64,000 nt of DNA from Achromobacter pestifer (GTDB taxonomy: Bacteria; Pseudomonadota; Gammaproteobacteria; Burkholderiales; Burkholderiaceae_B). The position numbers were made by a program, and so were the translations under genes. Shown in pieces: positions 25,752 through 34,960 of the stretch. The notes beneath the pieces were generated by a model. The model did not search any database. It was not told the DNA's origin and saw only the letters and a program-made list of their open reading frames with translations. Every line of letters begins with the position of its first letter. Position 1 is the first letter of the stretch. The DNA lies in NCBI RefSeq assembly GCF_013267355.1, contig NZ_CP053985.1, positions 186,001 through 250,000 of the forward strand, written 5' to 3'.

Positions 25752-28169
25752 TCAAGCACGTTGGCGCGCGCCATGCGCAGCCACCAAGGCTTCCTTGATG
25801 CGTGCCAGGCAATCCGCCACGCGGGCTTCGTCCAGTGTGACCTCAGTGTCCTGTAGCCAGAAACGGAAAGCAAGGCTTTTCTCGGTGACGGGCTCGCTGC
25901 CTTGGGACTTCTCGCGCCACACGTCGAACAGGCGCGCATCCTGCACCACAGCCAGCTGCGGATCAGCCTTGACGGCCGCGAAGACGGTGTCGAGCATGGA
26001 CTGCGCGGACACGTCGGCGTCGACCCACAGCGCCAGGTCGCGCACCACCACGGGCTGGCGCGACAGCTCGCGCACCTGCGGCAATTCACCTTCGGACAAG
26101 GCTGCGGCGTCCAGTTCGAACACGACCGGCGCGTGCGCCAGGTCGGCTTGCTGGGCCCAGCGCGGATGCAGTTCGCCGATCCAGCCAACGTGCTTGCCGT
26201 CGAGTTCGATGCGGGCGCTGCGGCCCGGATGCAATGCGGGATGCGCCGCGGGTTCGAAACGCAGACGGCTGCCGCGCGCGCCGAATAGCGCCTCGACATC
26301 CATCTTCACGTCGTAGAAGTCCACTTGGCGCGTCGCCACGCCCCACTGCTCTTCCAGGGCCGGGCCCCAAGCTGCGCCCGCAAGCCTCATCGGCTGGCGC
26401 ACGCCCGCCACTTCCAGCGGACCATCCTGAACGGACGCATCACGCGTGAACACGCGGCCCAATTCGAACAGGCGCACGCGCGACTGCTTGCGATTGGCAT
26501 TGTGGCGGATGTTGGCGACCAGGCTGCCGATCAGGCTGGAGCGCATGACGGACAGATGGCTGGCGATGGGATTGACCAAACGCACCGGCGTTTCGTTGCC
26601 GGCGTAGTCGCGTTCCCAGTCGGCTTCGACGAAGCTGTAGTTCACGACTTCCTGGTAGTCCTGCGCGGCGGCCAGGCGGCGCAGCGCGTGAGCGCCGCGG
26701 CGGATCTCCGGCTGCGAGAACATCTTGGCGCGCGCCATGGGCGGCTCCACGGGAATGTTCTCGAAACCGTAGATGCGGGCCACTTCTTCGATCAGGTCTT
26801 CTTCAAGCTCCAGGTCGAAGCGGTAGGACGGCGGCGTAACGATGAAGTCATCGCCCTCGACCTTGAAGTCCAGGCCCAGGCTACCGAAGATCTTGGCGAC
26901 TTCGGCCTGAGTGACGGGCACGCCCAGCACGCGGTGGCAACGCGCCAGGCGCATGCGCACGGGCTCGCGCTTGGGCAGGTTGACGATCTGGTCGTCCAGC
27001 GGGCCGGCTTCGCCGCCGCAGATGTCGATGATCAGGCGCGTGATGAATTCGATGTGCTCGGGGATGGTGGCAAAGTCCACGCCGCGCTCGCCGCGGTGGC
27101 TGGCTTCCGAGCTGAACTTGTAGCGGCGCGCGCGGCCGGCAAGCGACTGCGGCCACCAGAACGCGGCTTCCAGATAGATGTTGCGGGTGTCGAGCGTGAC
27201 CGAGGTGGCTTCGCCGCCCATGATGCCGGCCAGGCTTTCCACCTGATCGCCAGCAACCACCACGCCGACCGTCGAATCCAGCGTGACGGTCTGGCCGTTC
27301 AAGAGTTCAAGCGTCTCGCCTTCGCGGGCCCAGCGTACGCTGAGGTCGCCGCGGATCTTGTCCAGGTCGAACACGTGCGACGGACGGCCCAGTTCGAGCA
27401 TGACGTAGTTGGAGATGTCCACCAACGCCGATAGCGAGCGTTGACCGGCGCGTTCCAGGCGCGTCTTCATCCAGCCGGGCGTCGCAGCGCGGGCGTTGAC
27501 GCCACGGATCACGCGGCCGCCGAAACGGCCGCACAGCTCAGGCGCTTCGACCTTGACGGGCAGGCGCTCGTCCAGCGTGACGGGCACGGCGACGGCGGTG
27601 GGCACGGACAGCGGCGCGCCAGTCAGGGCGGCGACTTCGCGCGCTACGCCCAGGATGGACAGGCAGTCGGCGCGGTTAGGCGTCATCTTCAAGGTGAAGA
27701 GCGTGTCGTCCAGGTCCAGCGCCTCGCGGATCGACTGGCCCGGCGTCATATCGACGGGCAGTTCCAGGAGGCCTGCATGATCTTGCGACAGGCCCAGTTC
27801 GCGGGCCGAGCACAACATGCCCGAGGACTGCACACCGCGCATCTTGGCCACGCCGATCTTCATGCCGCCAGGCAGTTCGGCGCCAACGCGGGCGAGCGGC
27901 ACCTTCAGGCCGGCGGCGGCGTTGGGCGCGCCGCACACGATTTGCAGCAGTTCGCCGGAGCCGTCGTCGACCTTGCAGACGCGCAGCTTGTCGGCGTCCG
28001 GATGCGGCGCGATTTCGACGATATGGCCCACCACCACGCCGCTGAAGGCGGGCGCGGCGGGCACGGTGTCTTCGACTTCCAGGCCGGCCATGGTGAGCCG
28101 GTGCGCGAGTTCTTCGGTGGCGATCGCGGGGTTGACCAGCGTACGCAGCCAGGATTCGGGAAATTGCAT
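25752..28169 (-). CDS. pheT: phenylalanyl-tRNA synthetase beta subunit
   Basis: An 805-residue PheT of normal length. The N-terminal part has the EMAP-like tRNA-binding domain (about 40-150, [23 protein letters not shown]), followed by B3/B4 editing, B5, the pseudo-catalytic core and the C-terminal anticodon-binding fold with [10 protein letters not shown]. It forms an alpha2-beta2 enzyme with PheS that charges tRNA-Phe and edits mischarged Tyr. It starts 13 bp after pheS and ends just before ihfA. Confidence 0.96.
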   Translation of the reverse strand: MQFPESWLRTLVNPAIATEELAHRLTMAGLEVEDTVPAAPAFSGVVVGHIVEIAPHPDADKLRVCKVDDGSGELLQIVCGAPNAAAGLKVPLARVGAELPGGMKIGVAKMRGVQSSGMLCSARELGLSQDHAGLLELPVDMTPGQSIREALDLDDTLFTLKMTPNRADCLSILGVAREVAALTGAPLSVPTAVAVPVTLDERLPVKVEAPELCGRFGGRVIRGVNARAATPGWMKTRLERAGQRSLSALVDISNYVMLELGRPSHVFDLDKIRGDLSVRWAREGETLELLNGQTVTLDSTVGVVVAGDQVESLAGIMGGEATSVTLDTRNIYLEAAFWWPQSLAGRARRYKFSSEASHRGERGVDFATIPEHIEFITRLIIDICGGEAGPLDDQIVNLPKREPVRMRLARCHRVLGVPVTQAEVAKIFGSLGLDFKVEGDDFIVTPPSYRFDLELEEDLIEEVARIYGFENIPVEPPMARAKMFSQPEIRRGAHALRRLAAAQDYQEVVNYSFVEADWERDYAGNETPVRLVNPIASHLSVMRSSLIGSLVANIRHNANRKQSRVRLFELGRVFTRDASVQDGPLEVAGVRQPMRLAGAAWGPALEEQWGVATRQVDFYDVKMDVEALFGARGSRLRFEPAAHPALHPGRSARIELDGKHVGWIGELHPRWAQQADLAHAPVVFELDAAALSEGELPQVRELSRQPVVVRDLALWVDADVSAQSMLDTVFAAVKADPQLAVVQDARLFDVWREKSQGSEPVTEKSLAFRFWLQDTEVTLDEARVADCLARIKEALVAAHGARQRA

Positions 28170-28182
28170 GATCAGCCGTCTG

Positions 28183-29205
28183 TTATTCGTTGAACTGGCG
28201 CAGGAAGCGCAAATCGCCTTCGTAGAACTGGCGCAGATCGTTGACGCCGTAGCGCAACATGGTCAGGCGCTCGAGCCCCGAACCGAAGGCAAAGCCGATG
28301 TAGCGTTCAGGGTCGAGGCCGAAGTTGCGTACCACTTGCGGATGCACCTGGCCCGAGCCGGAAATCTCCAGCCAGCGGCCGCGGTTCGGGCCCGAGGTGA
28401 ACATCATGTCGATTTCGGCGGACGGCTCCGTGAACGGGAAGAACGACGGGCGGAAACGCACGGCCAGATCGTCGGTTTCGAAGAAGCAGCGCAGGAAATC
28501 GGTGTACACGCCCTTCAGGTCGGCAAACGAGATGTCCTCGGCGATCCAGAGCCCTTCCACCTGGTGGAACATGGGCGAGTGCGTGGCGTCGCTGTCGACG
28601 CGGTAGGTACGTCCCGGCGCGATGACCTTGATGGGCGGCTTGTGCATGCGCGCGTAGCGCACCTGCATGGGGCTGGTGTGCGTGCGCAGCAACAGCGGCT
28701 GACCTTCCGCGTCCTGCATGTCGACGTAGAACGTGTCGTGCATGGAACGCGCGGGATGGTCCAGCGGGCTGTTCAATGCGGTGAAATTGGTCCAGTCGTT
28801 TTCCACTTCGGGGCCATCGGCCACGTCGAAGCCTATGGAGCGGAAGATCTCTTCCACGCGCTCCCAGGTCCGGATCACCGGATGGATACCACCCGGCGCG
28901 CGACCGCGGCCCGGGAGGGTGACGTCTATGGTTTCGGATGCCAGGCGGGCGTCCAGCTCGGCCTGAACCAGCGCGGCGCGGCGCAGGTTCAGAAGCTCTT
29001 CGACCTTCTGCTTGGCCTGATTGATCCGGGCGCCCATCTCGCGCTTCTGCTCGGGATCGAGCTTGCCGAGGGCTTTGAGCAGCACCGTCAGCGCGCCTTC
29101 CTTGCCCAGGAACCGAGCCTTTGCATTTTCCAGCGCGGCGGCATCCGTGGCCGCGGCGAAACGTTCTTGCGCCTGGGAGACCAGGTCGTCAACCATTAGA
29201 GTCAT
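28183..29205 (-). CDS. pheS: phenylalanyl-tRNA synthetase alpha subunit
   Basis: A 340-residue PheS. The N-terminal coiled coil (about 1-85) binds tRNA. The class II core follows, with motif 2 around [10 protein letters not shown]...[12 protein letters not shown], the [21 protein letters not shown] stretch, and motif 3 [18 protein letters not shown]. It supplies the phenylalanine-activating site of the PheST enzyme. A terminator-like hairpin separates it from rplT, which may set its expression. Confidence 0.96.
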   Translation of the reverse strand: MTLMVDDLVSQAQERFAAATDAAALENAKARFLGKEGALTVLLKALGKLDPEQKREMGARINQAKQKVEELLNLRRAALVQAELDARLASETIDVTLPGRGRAPGGIHPVIRTWERVEEIFRSIGFDVADGPEVENDWTNFTALNSPLDHPARSMHDTFYVDMQDAEGQPLLLRTHTSPMQVRYARMHKPPIKVIAPGRTYRVDSDATHSPMFHQVEGLWIAEDISFADLKGVYTDFLRCFFETDDLAVRFRPSFFPFTEPSAEIDMMFTSGPNRGRWLEISGSGQVHPQVVRNFGLDPERYIGFAFGSGLERLTMLRYGVNDLRQFYEGDLRFLRQFNE

Positions 29206-29225
29206 GAAATCCAGCCTTCAAAACG

Positions 29226-29254
29226 CAAACGGGGCCATTACAGCCCCGTTTGCA
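29226..29254 (-). terminator. terminator/attenuator hairpin between rplT and pheS
   Basis: An 11-bp perfect stem (GCAAACGGGGC/GCCCCGTTTGC, seven-base loop) followed on the minus strand by GTTTTG. It sits in the 75-bp rplT-pheS gap. E. coli pheST is attenuated at the same place through the pheM leader peptide, but the 26 bases before this hairpin hold no Phe-rich leader ORF, so it is probably a simple partial terminator. Confidence 0.55.
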
Positions 29255-29280
29255 GCGATGCGCGATGAGTTAAAGCGCGA

Positions 29281-29640
29281 TCAGGCAGCCAAGGCAGCCT
29301 TGGCTTGCTGCACGATGGCGGCAAAGCCGGCCTTGTCGCGCACGGCCAGGTCGGCCAGGACCTTGCGGTCGAGTTCGATCGAAGCCTTCTTCAGGCCGGC
29401 GATGAACACGCTGTAGCTGACGCCATGTTCGCGGACGGCGGCGTTGATACGCGTGATCCACAGAGCACGGAACGTGCGCTTCTTGTTACGACGGTCGCGG
29501 TAGGCGTATTGGCCAGCGCGCATGACTGCTTGCTTGGCAATACGGAACACATTACCGCGGCGGCCACGGTAACCCTTGGCGGCGGCAATGACTTTCTTGT
29601 GACGTGCGCGGGCAGTTACGCCGCGTTTGACGCGAGGCAT
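29281..29640 (-). CDS. rplT: 50S ribosomal protein L20
   Basis: A 119-residue L20, full length, with the long basic N-terminal helix ([17 protein letters not shown], then [32 protein letters not shown]) and the globular C-terminal RNA-binding domain. In enterobacteria L20 represses translation of rpmI-rplT by binding the leader mRNA. Here the leader is new sequence because the operon is separated from infC. It follows rpmI by 17 bp. Confidence 0.97.
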   Translation of the reverse strand: MPRVKRGVTARARHKKVIAAAKGYRGRRGNVFRIAKQAVMRAGQYAYRDRRNKKRTFRALWITRINAAVREHGVSYSVFIAGLKKASIELDRKVLADLAVRDKAGFAAIVQQAKAALAA

Positions 29641-29657
29641 AGTAGATCTCCCTTAGA

Positions 29658-29855
29658 TCAAGCGAAAGGCATCATGGCCTTGACGGAGGCCACGTTGGAT
29701 TCATGAACCGCCGTCGAGCCGCGCAGTTGACGCTTGGCCTTGGTGGTCTTCTTGGTCAGGATGTGACGCTTGAACGCCTGACCACGCTTGATGGAGCCGC
29801 TGCCGCGAACCTTAAAGCGCTTGGAGGCGCTTTTCTTGGTTTTCATCTTGGGCAT
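29658..29855 (-). CDS. rpmI: 50S ribosomal protein L35
   Basis: A 65-residue L35 with the usual opening [16 protein letters not shown] and the basic core [16 protein letters not shown]. It is the first gene of the rpmI-rplT-pheS-pheT-ihfA-merR transcript here, with its own promoter about 215 bp upstream instead of following infC directly. Confidence 0.97.
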   Translation of the reverse strand: MPKMKTKKSASKRFKVRGSGSIKRGQAFKRHILTKKTTKAKRQLRGSTAVHESNVASVKAMMPFA

Positions 29856-30076
29856 GTTGATTCCCTAAACTAAACACTCATTGTTGATATGCATGACGCC
29901 AGGTGCTTGACGCATGGACGGCCGATGAAACCTTCCATGGCGGCAAAACTTGGAGACCTGTTGCCACTTCTTGGGGTACTTCTTGGGGTACTTCTTAGGT
30001 ATCCCCCGCCAGCATTGCTGCCAGGCGGACTCTCCCCGAACGGATCAAATCTGACCCAGATCCGGGAAAGCCTTTG
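29856..30076 (-). promoter_or_regulatory. long 5' leader of rpmI
   Basis: About 215 nt of untranslated leader separate the predicted start near 30070 from rpmI. It contains CCCGGATCTGGG and GGAT-type inverted segments near its 5' end, the three 12-bp tandem repeats (29966-30001), and a short in-frame ORF starting MEGFIGRP that stops 14 bases before the rpmI ATG. This is where an L20 autoregulatory site should lie if it survives without infC sequence. No conserved operator was recognised by eye. Confidence 0.4.
29966..30001. repeat. three 12-bp tandem repeats in the rpmI leader
   Basis: ACTTCTTGGGGT occurs twice exactly and a third time as ACTTCTTAGGTA. In the mRNA this reads AAGAAGUACCCC repeats, unlike the surrounding sequence. 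The copies could provide repeated protein or ribosome-contact sites. Confidence 0.75.
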
Positions 30077-30106
30077 ATTATATGGTGATTTCCCGTATTT
30101 TGTCGA
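30077..30106 (-). promoter_or_regulatory. sigma-70 promoter for rpmI-rplT-pheST-ihfA-merR
   Basis: On the minus strand TCGACA and a perfect TATAAT are separated by 18 bp. The expected start is about 30070. This is the best consensus promoter in the window, and lies between the comM stop (30156) and rpmI. Confidence 0.75.
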
Positions 30107-30155
30107 GTCGCCCGGCTTGGCGTGCGCACGGCCCACAAGCCGGGAGGCCGCCCCA

Positions 30156-31685
30156 TCATACGCCTGGCCGCCGGTACTGCACCGCCTGGGCGATGTGGCG
30201 GGCGCCCAGGGCGTCCTCCCCTTCCAGGTCGGCTATCGTGCGCGCCACCCGCAGCGCCCGGTGCATGGCCCGGGCCGAACCGGCCAGGCGGCGCATGGCC
30301 TGCAGCAGCAAGGCCTGGCCTTCGTCATCCAACCGGCAATGCTCGTCCAGCTCTGTCCCCGCGAGCGCGGCGTTCGGCTTGCCCTGGCGGGCCAACTGGC
30401 GCGCTCGGCACCGCGCCACGCGCTCGCGGACCGGGCCGGAAGCCTCCCCCGGCGGCTTGCCCATCCATTCAGGGTCGGATGGCGGCAAGGCCACATGCAG
30501 GTCGATGCGGTCCAGCAAAGGACCCGATATCTTGCCTGCGTAGCGCGCTACCTGGTCCGGCGTGCAGGCGCAGGGGCGCCCCGGATGCCCCCGCCAGCCG
30601 CAAGGACACGGATTCATCGCCGCCACCAACTGGAAACGGGCGGGAAACTGCGCCGCCCGCAGGGCGCGCGCGATGACCACCCTGCCCGTCTCCAGCGGCT
30701 CGCGCAGCGCTTCCAGCGTGCGTCGGCTGAATTCAGGCAGCTCATCCAGGAACAGCACCCCATGGTGCGCGAGGCTGATTTCGCCCGGACGGGGACGGCT
30801 GCCACCGCCCACCAGCGCCGCCGCCGTGGCGGAGTGGTGGGGAGCCCGGAACGGCGGCTGGCCTGCCGGCGCGTCGGACATGCCTGCCAGCGCGGCCACG
30901 GCGGCCACTTCCAGCGCCTCGCTGCGCGCCAGGGGCGGCAACAGGCCCGGCAAGCGTGCCGCCAGCATGCTCTTGCCTGCTCCCGGCGGCCCTATCATCA
31001 AAAGGCTATGGCCGCCCGCCGCGGCAACCTCCAAGGCCCGCCGGGCGCCCGGCTGCCCCCGCACATCCGACAGGCATGGCCCGGCCGCAGCGGCCGGCCA
31101 GGGCCTGGGGACAGCGTCGGGCAGTTGGCAGGCGCCGGCGGCGTGCGCAGCCACGTCGGCCAGGGTGCGCGCCGACAATACACGCAGCTCCGGCACCCAG
31201 GCGGCCTGCTCGGCGCTGCCTGCGGGCAGGATGAGCGTAGCGCCGGGCGCCTCCCGGGCGACGCTCAGCGCGATGACGAGCGGCGCCGCGACAGGCACCA
31301 AGGCGCCGGTCAGGGACAGCTCGCCGGCCAGCACCAGGCCGGCGAGCGCCGGATCCCGGACGGGGGACTCCGGATCGCGCACGTCCGCTGGCGCGGCCAA
31401 CTGGCCCGAGGCCAGCAGCAGGCCCAGGGCGATGGGCAAGTCGAAACGCCCGGACTCCTTGGGGATGTCAGCGGGTGAAAGATTGACGGTGATCCTGCCG
31501 GGCGGGAACTCGAAGCCGCTGTTCAGGATGGCCGCACGCACGCGCTCCCGGCTTTCGCGCACTTCGGTGTCGGGCAGGCCGACCACATTGAAGCTGGGCA
31601 GGCCCGGACCCAGATGCGTTTCGACGCGCACCGCATGGGCGTCCAGGCCGCACAGGGCGCGACTGGCAAGTACGGCTAGCGTCAA
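30156..31685 (-). CDS. comM: YifB/ComM family Mg-chelatase-like AAA+ helicase
   Basis: A 509-residue protein with an N-terminal Lon-protease-like S5 domain (about 1-170), then an AAA+ domain with Walker A GPPGAGKSML, Walker B HGVLFLDELPEF and a zinc-finger-like MNPCPCGWRGHPGRPCAC. The C-terminal Mg-chelatase lid follows. ComM helicases drive branch migration during natural transformation and homologous recombination. The gene is on the same strand as the ribosomal genes but lies between them and infC, where it is not expected. The length is normal. Confidence 0.92.
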   Translation of the reverse strand: MTLAVLASRALCGLDAHAVRVETHLGPGLPSFNVVGLPDTEVRESRERVRAAILNSGFEFPPGRITVNLSPADIPKESGRFDLPIALGLLLASGQLAAPADVRDPESPVRDPALAGLVLAGELSLTGALVPVAAPLVIALSVAREAPGATLILPAGSAEQAAWVPELRVLSARTLADVAAHAAGACQLPDAVPRPWPAAAAGPCLSDVRGQPGARRALEVAAAGGHSLLMIGPPGAGKSMLAARLPGLLPPLARSEALEVAAVAALAGMSDAPAGQPPFRAPHHSATAAALVGGGSRPRPGEISLAHHGVLFLDELPEFSRRTLEALREPLETGRVVIARALRAAQFPARFQLVAAMNPCPCGWRGHPGRPCACTPDQVARYAGKISGPLLDRIDLHVALPPSDPEWMGKPPGEASGPVRERVARCRARQLARQGKPNAALAGTELDEHCRLDDEGQALLLQAMRRLAGSARAMHRALRVARTIADLEGEDALGARHIAQAVQYRRPGV

Positions 31686-31796
31686 GGCGGTCTCCTAGTA
31701 AGAGCTGGGCCCGCCAGTATCCGCAAACGCGAGGCCGCCGCGGCGGCGGCCGTGACAAAAGCATCCCGCCTGTCTGGCGCGGATCCGCGCGTCAGA

Positions 31797-31825
31797 TGCA
31801 AAACGGCCGCTGATCGCGGCCGTTT
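31797..31825 (-). terminator. intrinsic terminator after ubiK
   Basis: A ten-base stem AAACGGCCGC/GCGGCCGTTT with TGATC loop, followed on the minus strand by TTTTGC, 45 bp after the ubiK stop codon. It separates ubiK from comM. Confidence 0.75.
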
Positions 31826-31869
31826 CCGGAAAACATTCCATGCCGGCCGCGGTGCGGCCGGCGGTGGGC

Positions 31870-32121
31870 TTACTTGTCCAGCGCGGACAAGCGCGACTCC
31901 AGCTGCTGCACCTGCGCGGCCAACTGGTCGACCCGGGCGCGGGTGCGCGCCAGCAGATCGGCCTGGATGTCGAATTCCTCGCGCGTGACGAGATCCAGCT
32001 TGGAGAATGCCTGCGTCATCATCGCGCGCACATTGCGCTCCACATCCGCGGCCGGACTGCGGGCGATCAGGTCGGAGATGTTCTTCTGGATGTCTTCCAT
32101 CCACTGGGTGCGATTGTTCAT
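31870..32121 (-). CDS. ubiK: ubiquinone biosynthesis accessory factor UbiK
   Basis: An 83-residue member of the BMFP (YqiC) family. A short amphipathic N-terminus (WMEDIQKNISDLIARSPAADVERNVRAMM) is followed by a C-terminal coiled coil with leucine heptads (LARTRARVDQLAAQVQQLESRLSAL). In enterobacteria it forms a complex with UbiJ that supports aerobic ubiquinone synthesis. The start MNNRTQWM at 32121 has GAGG upstream; a longer frame at 32151 lacks a good site. Confidence 0.88.
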   Translation of the reverse strand: MNNRTQWMEDIQKNISDLIARSPAADVERNVRAMMTQAFSKLDLVTREEFDIQADLLARTRARVDQLAAQVQQLESRLSALDK

Positions 32122-32211
32122 GGCGGCCTCACTGTGTTCTTGATGACTCAAGTGTAGTGCGTCGGAACGCGGTTTCTGGACCAGCGGCGAAAAAAAGGGC
32201 CGCCTCGATCC

Positions 32212-32247
32212 AAAAAAAGAGGGCGGGCCGCATGCGGTGACCGCCCT
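32212..32247 (-). terminator. intrinsic terminator after the small lipoprotein gene
   Basis: AGGGCGG/CCGCCCT stem with GC-rich loop, followed on the minus strand by seven T, 55 bp after the lipoprotein stop codon. Confidence 0.7.
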
Positions 32248-32301
32248 TCAAAGCACAGGAGAAAACCGGGCTGCCATGGCGGCAACCCCCTACCAACATC
32301 G

Positions 32302-32709
32302 TTACGGGCAACCCATCTGGCTTGCCGACTGCGTGAACGTATCCGACGACTGCTTGCATTGCGCCGCCAGCTGCGTCTTGTCGCTGACGGCCGCCCATTG
32401 CGTCCTGGCAGCGTCAAGCTGCTCCTTGATCGCAGCGGCAGCCGGATTGCCGCTGCCCAGCTTGTCCATGCAGGCGTTGATTTTGGCCACGTAGGCTTCG
32501 CATTCGGCCGGAACGGACGCTGTGGCGGCTGGCGCCGCAGCAGCCGCGGGAGGCGCGGCCGAGGAAGGCGGCGGTGTCGCTGGAGCTGGAGTGGAAGAAG
32601 ACGCAGGAGCGGCTGGCGTGGCGGCCTTATCTGCCTTGTCGCAGCCGGCCAGCGCGGCAAGCGACGCGGCCAGGGTCAGAATGCAGAAAGCCTTGCGGTG
32701 GATCTTCAT
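32302..32709 (-). CDS. small Ala/Pro-rich lipoprotein with DUF5339-like domain
   Basis: A 135-residue lipoprotein. The signal (MKIHRKAFCILTLAASLAALAGC) ends with lipobox LAGC. An Ala/Pro/Ser-rich linker (about 30-70) spans the periplasm. The C-terminal 65 residues have four spaced cysteines in CEAYVAKINACMDKLG, LAAQCKQSSD and QMGCP, probably two disulfides; this pattern resembles DUF5339 proteins. No function is known. The start at 32709 has GGGAAGGGG upstream; earlier in-frame sequence is not coding. Confidence 0.8.
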   Translation of the reverse strand: MKIHRKAFCILTLAASLAALAGCDKADKAATPAAPASSSTPAPATPPPSSAAPPAAAAAPAATASVPAECEAYVAKINACMDKLGSGNPAAAAIKEQLDAARTQWAAVSDKTQLAAQCKQSSDTFTQSASQMGCP

Positions 32710-32749
32710 GGCTACCCCTTCCCGTTCCTGCTTTCTTTTGAGAGTTACT

Positions 32750-32953
32750 TCAACAACGGAAGTACTCCACCTGCGGCCCCGTCTCATCGGGGACAGGCTT
32801 GAACTGATATCGATTCTTCTGCAGCGGCTCCTGGACAACAAGCCGGCGGGTGTAAACCCTCGTATCACGCGCCCGCGCCGATCCCGCCAATTCCAGCAGT
32901 TGCCAGCGCCTCCCCGGAGACTCGCCGATTTGCGCCAAAGGCCCGCCCAGCAA
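32750..32953 (-). CDS. possible small protein (67 aa), TTG start
   Basis: A 67-codon frame with TTG start, ending RYQFKPVPDETGPQVEYFRC. Third positions are mostly G or C and the C-terminus looks protein-like, but there is no good ribosome binding site and no family I recognise. It lies 40 bp upstream of the lipoprotein gene on the same strand. It could be a small gene, a remnant, or chance. Confidence 0.3.
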   Translation of the reverse strand: MLGGPLAQIGESPGRRWQLLELAGSARARDTRVYTRRLVVQEPLQKNRYQFKPVPDETGPQVEYFRC

Positions 32954-33130
32954 GGCTCAGCGAGGATCGGCCGCCTCGTTGACCGTCAGTGAAAACGGCT
33001 CATATGCCAACATAAAACGCAATAAAACCGGCATCAATTTGCTACAAATCTCGAACAGCAAACATATTTTGTTGCTTGCCCCACGGGGTCGCGTTTCGCA
33101 CCAATTTGAAGCCGTCCGGCGGTGCATCAA

Positions 33131-33145
33131 GCACCAAATTGGTGC
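33131..33145. promoter_or_regulatory. NtrC binding site upstream of glnK
   Basis: GCACCAA-A-TTGGTGC, an exact palindrome matching the NtrC half-site GCAC...GTGC at the consensus spacing. It is about 67 bp upstream of a sigma-54 promoter. A weaker copy GCACCAA-T-TTGAAGC is at 33098-33112. Confidence 0.8.
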
Positions 33146-33184
33146 GATCAGGCACAACTTGAGCGCCCCAAACTGCTCCACTGA

Positions 33185-33592
<408 letters not shown>

Positions 33593-33620
33593 ATAAATAA
33601 AGACTCAATGGAGCCTGAAA

Positions 33621-34859
33621 ATGGATAAAGCAGATATCTCCTGGTTGCTCGTCTCTACCCTGCTTGTATTGATGATGGCCGTACCCGGTCTGGCGATGTT
33701 CTATGGCGGCCTGGTACGCAGCAAGAACGTGTTGTCCGTATTGCTGCAAGTGCTGTGCACGTTCGTGCTGGGCCTGGTGCTCTGGTTCATCTACGGCTAC
33801 TCCCTCGCGTTCACCGAGGGCAACGCCTTCTTTGGCGGCCTGTCGCGCGCCTTCTTCTCTGGCATGTTCACCCCGTCCGACGGCAAATACGCCATGTCGA
33901 ACTCGCTAACCGAACTGCTGTTCGCCTCGTTCCAGGCCACGTTCGCCGGCATCACCTGCGCGCTGATCGTCGGCAGCTTCGCCGAACGCGCCCGCTTCTC
34001 GGCGGTGCTGGTGTTCACGGTGATCTGGTTCACCTTCGCCTATGTGCCGATCGCCCACATGGTCTGGTTCGCGTCCGAAACGGCGCCGGGCCTGCTCAAC
34101 GCCAAGGGCGCGCTGGACTTCGCCGGCGGCACCGTGGTGCACATCAACGCCGGCGTGGCCGGCCTGGTGGGCGCTTATGTTGTGGGCAAGCGCGTGGGCT
34201 ACGGCCGCGAAGCCATGCAGCCGCACAACCTACCGATGACCTTCGTGGGCGCGGCGCTGCTGTGGGTGGGCTGGTTCGGGTTCAATGCCGGTTCCGCCTT
34301 GGCCGCCAATGAAAACGCCACTCTGGCCTTCTTCAACACGATGATCGCGACCGCAGGCGCCGTACTGGCTTGGCTGTTCACCGAATGGGCCGTCAAGGGC
34401 AAGCCCTCGATGCTGGGCGCCGCCTCGGGCGCCGTCGCCGGCCTGGTCGGCATCACCCCGGCCGCCGGCCTGGTGGGCCCGGTGGGCGCGCTGGTCATCG
34501 GCGTCATTGCCGGCATCGTCTGCGTCTGGGGCGTCAACGGCCTGAAGCGCCTGCTGCGCGCCGATGACGCGTTGGACGTGTTCGGCGTGCACGGCGTGGG
34601 CGGCATCGTAGGCGCCCTGCTGACCGGCGTGTTCAATGCGCAGATCCTCGGCGGCCCCGGCCTGGCCGAGCCCGGCATGATCGGCCATCAGTTGTGGGTT
34701 CAGCTGGAAGGCGTTCTGCTGACCATCGTCTGGTCCGGCGTGGTGGCATGGATCGCCTACAAGATCGCCAACGCCCTGTGCGGCATGCGCGTGCCGGAAG
34801 ATCAGGAGCGCGAAGGCCTGGACGTCACCAGCCACGGCGAATCGGCTTACCACAGCTGA
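33621..34859 (+). CDS. amtB: ammonium transporter
   Basis: A 412-residue, 11-helix ammonium channel. The twin-His pair is in GTVVHINAG and VFGVHGVGG. The N-terminus keeps MMAVPGLAMFYGGLVRSKN, and NAGSALAANENATLAF and the C-terminal segment VPEDQEREGLDVTSHGESAY (GlnK-contact region) are present. It passes ammonium/ammonia into the cell and is gated by the GlnK encoded just upstream. Transcription likely ends at the shared terminator at 34904. Confidence 0.96.
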   Translation: MDKADISWLLVSTLLVLMMAVPGLAMFYGGLVRSKNVLSVLLQVLCTFVLGLVLWFIYGYSLAFTEGNAFFGGLSRAFFSGMFTPSDGKYAMSNSLTELLFASFQATFAGITCALIVGSFAERARFSAVLVFTVIWFTFAYVPIAHMVWFASETAPGLLNAKGALDFAGGTVVHINAGVAGLVGAYVVGKRVGYGREAMQPHNLPMTFVGAALLWVGWFGFNAGSALAANENATLAFFNTMIATAGAVLAWLFTEWAVKGKPSMLGAASGAVAGLVGITPAAGLVGPVGALVIGVIAGIVCVWGVNGLKRLLRADDALDVFGVHGVGGIVGALLTGVFNAQILGGPGLAEPGMIGHQLWVQLEGVLLTIVWSGVVAWIAYKIANALCGMRVPEDQEREGLDVTSHGESAYHS

Positions 34860-34903
34860 ACGCGGAATCTCCAGCCCGCCGGAAGGCATCGGCGGGCATG
34901 GAC

Positions 34904-34941
34904 AAAAAGGCGCCGGGGCATACCGCCCCGGCGCCTTTTTT
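34904..34941. terminator. bidirectional terminator between amtB and ptsI
   Basis: A 16-bp perfect stem (AAAAAGGCGCCGGGGC and complement, five-base loop) with T-run on the plus strand and A-run giving a T-run on the minus strand. It ends amtB and ptsI, which converge here. Confidence 0.85.
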
Positions 34942-34960
34942 CATGGCTCGGCGAACCGTC

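Noticed and set aside
26325..27434. A 369-codon plus-strand ORF antisense to pheT
   Set aside because: Composition is typical of an antisense frame in GC-rich coding DNA, without ribosome binding site or known motifs.
29226..29254. PheM-like leader peptide control of pheST
   Set aside because: Only about 26 bases separate the rplT stop from the hairpin, and they contain no ORF with Phe codons.
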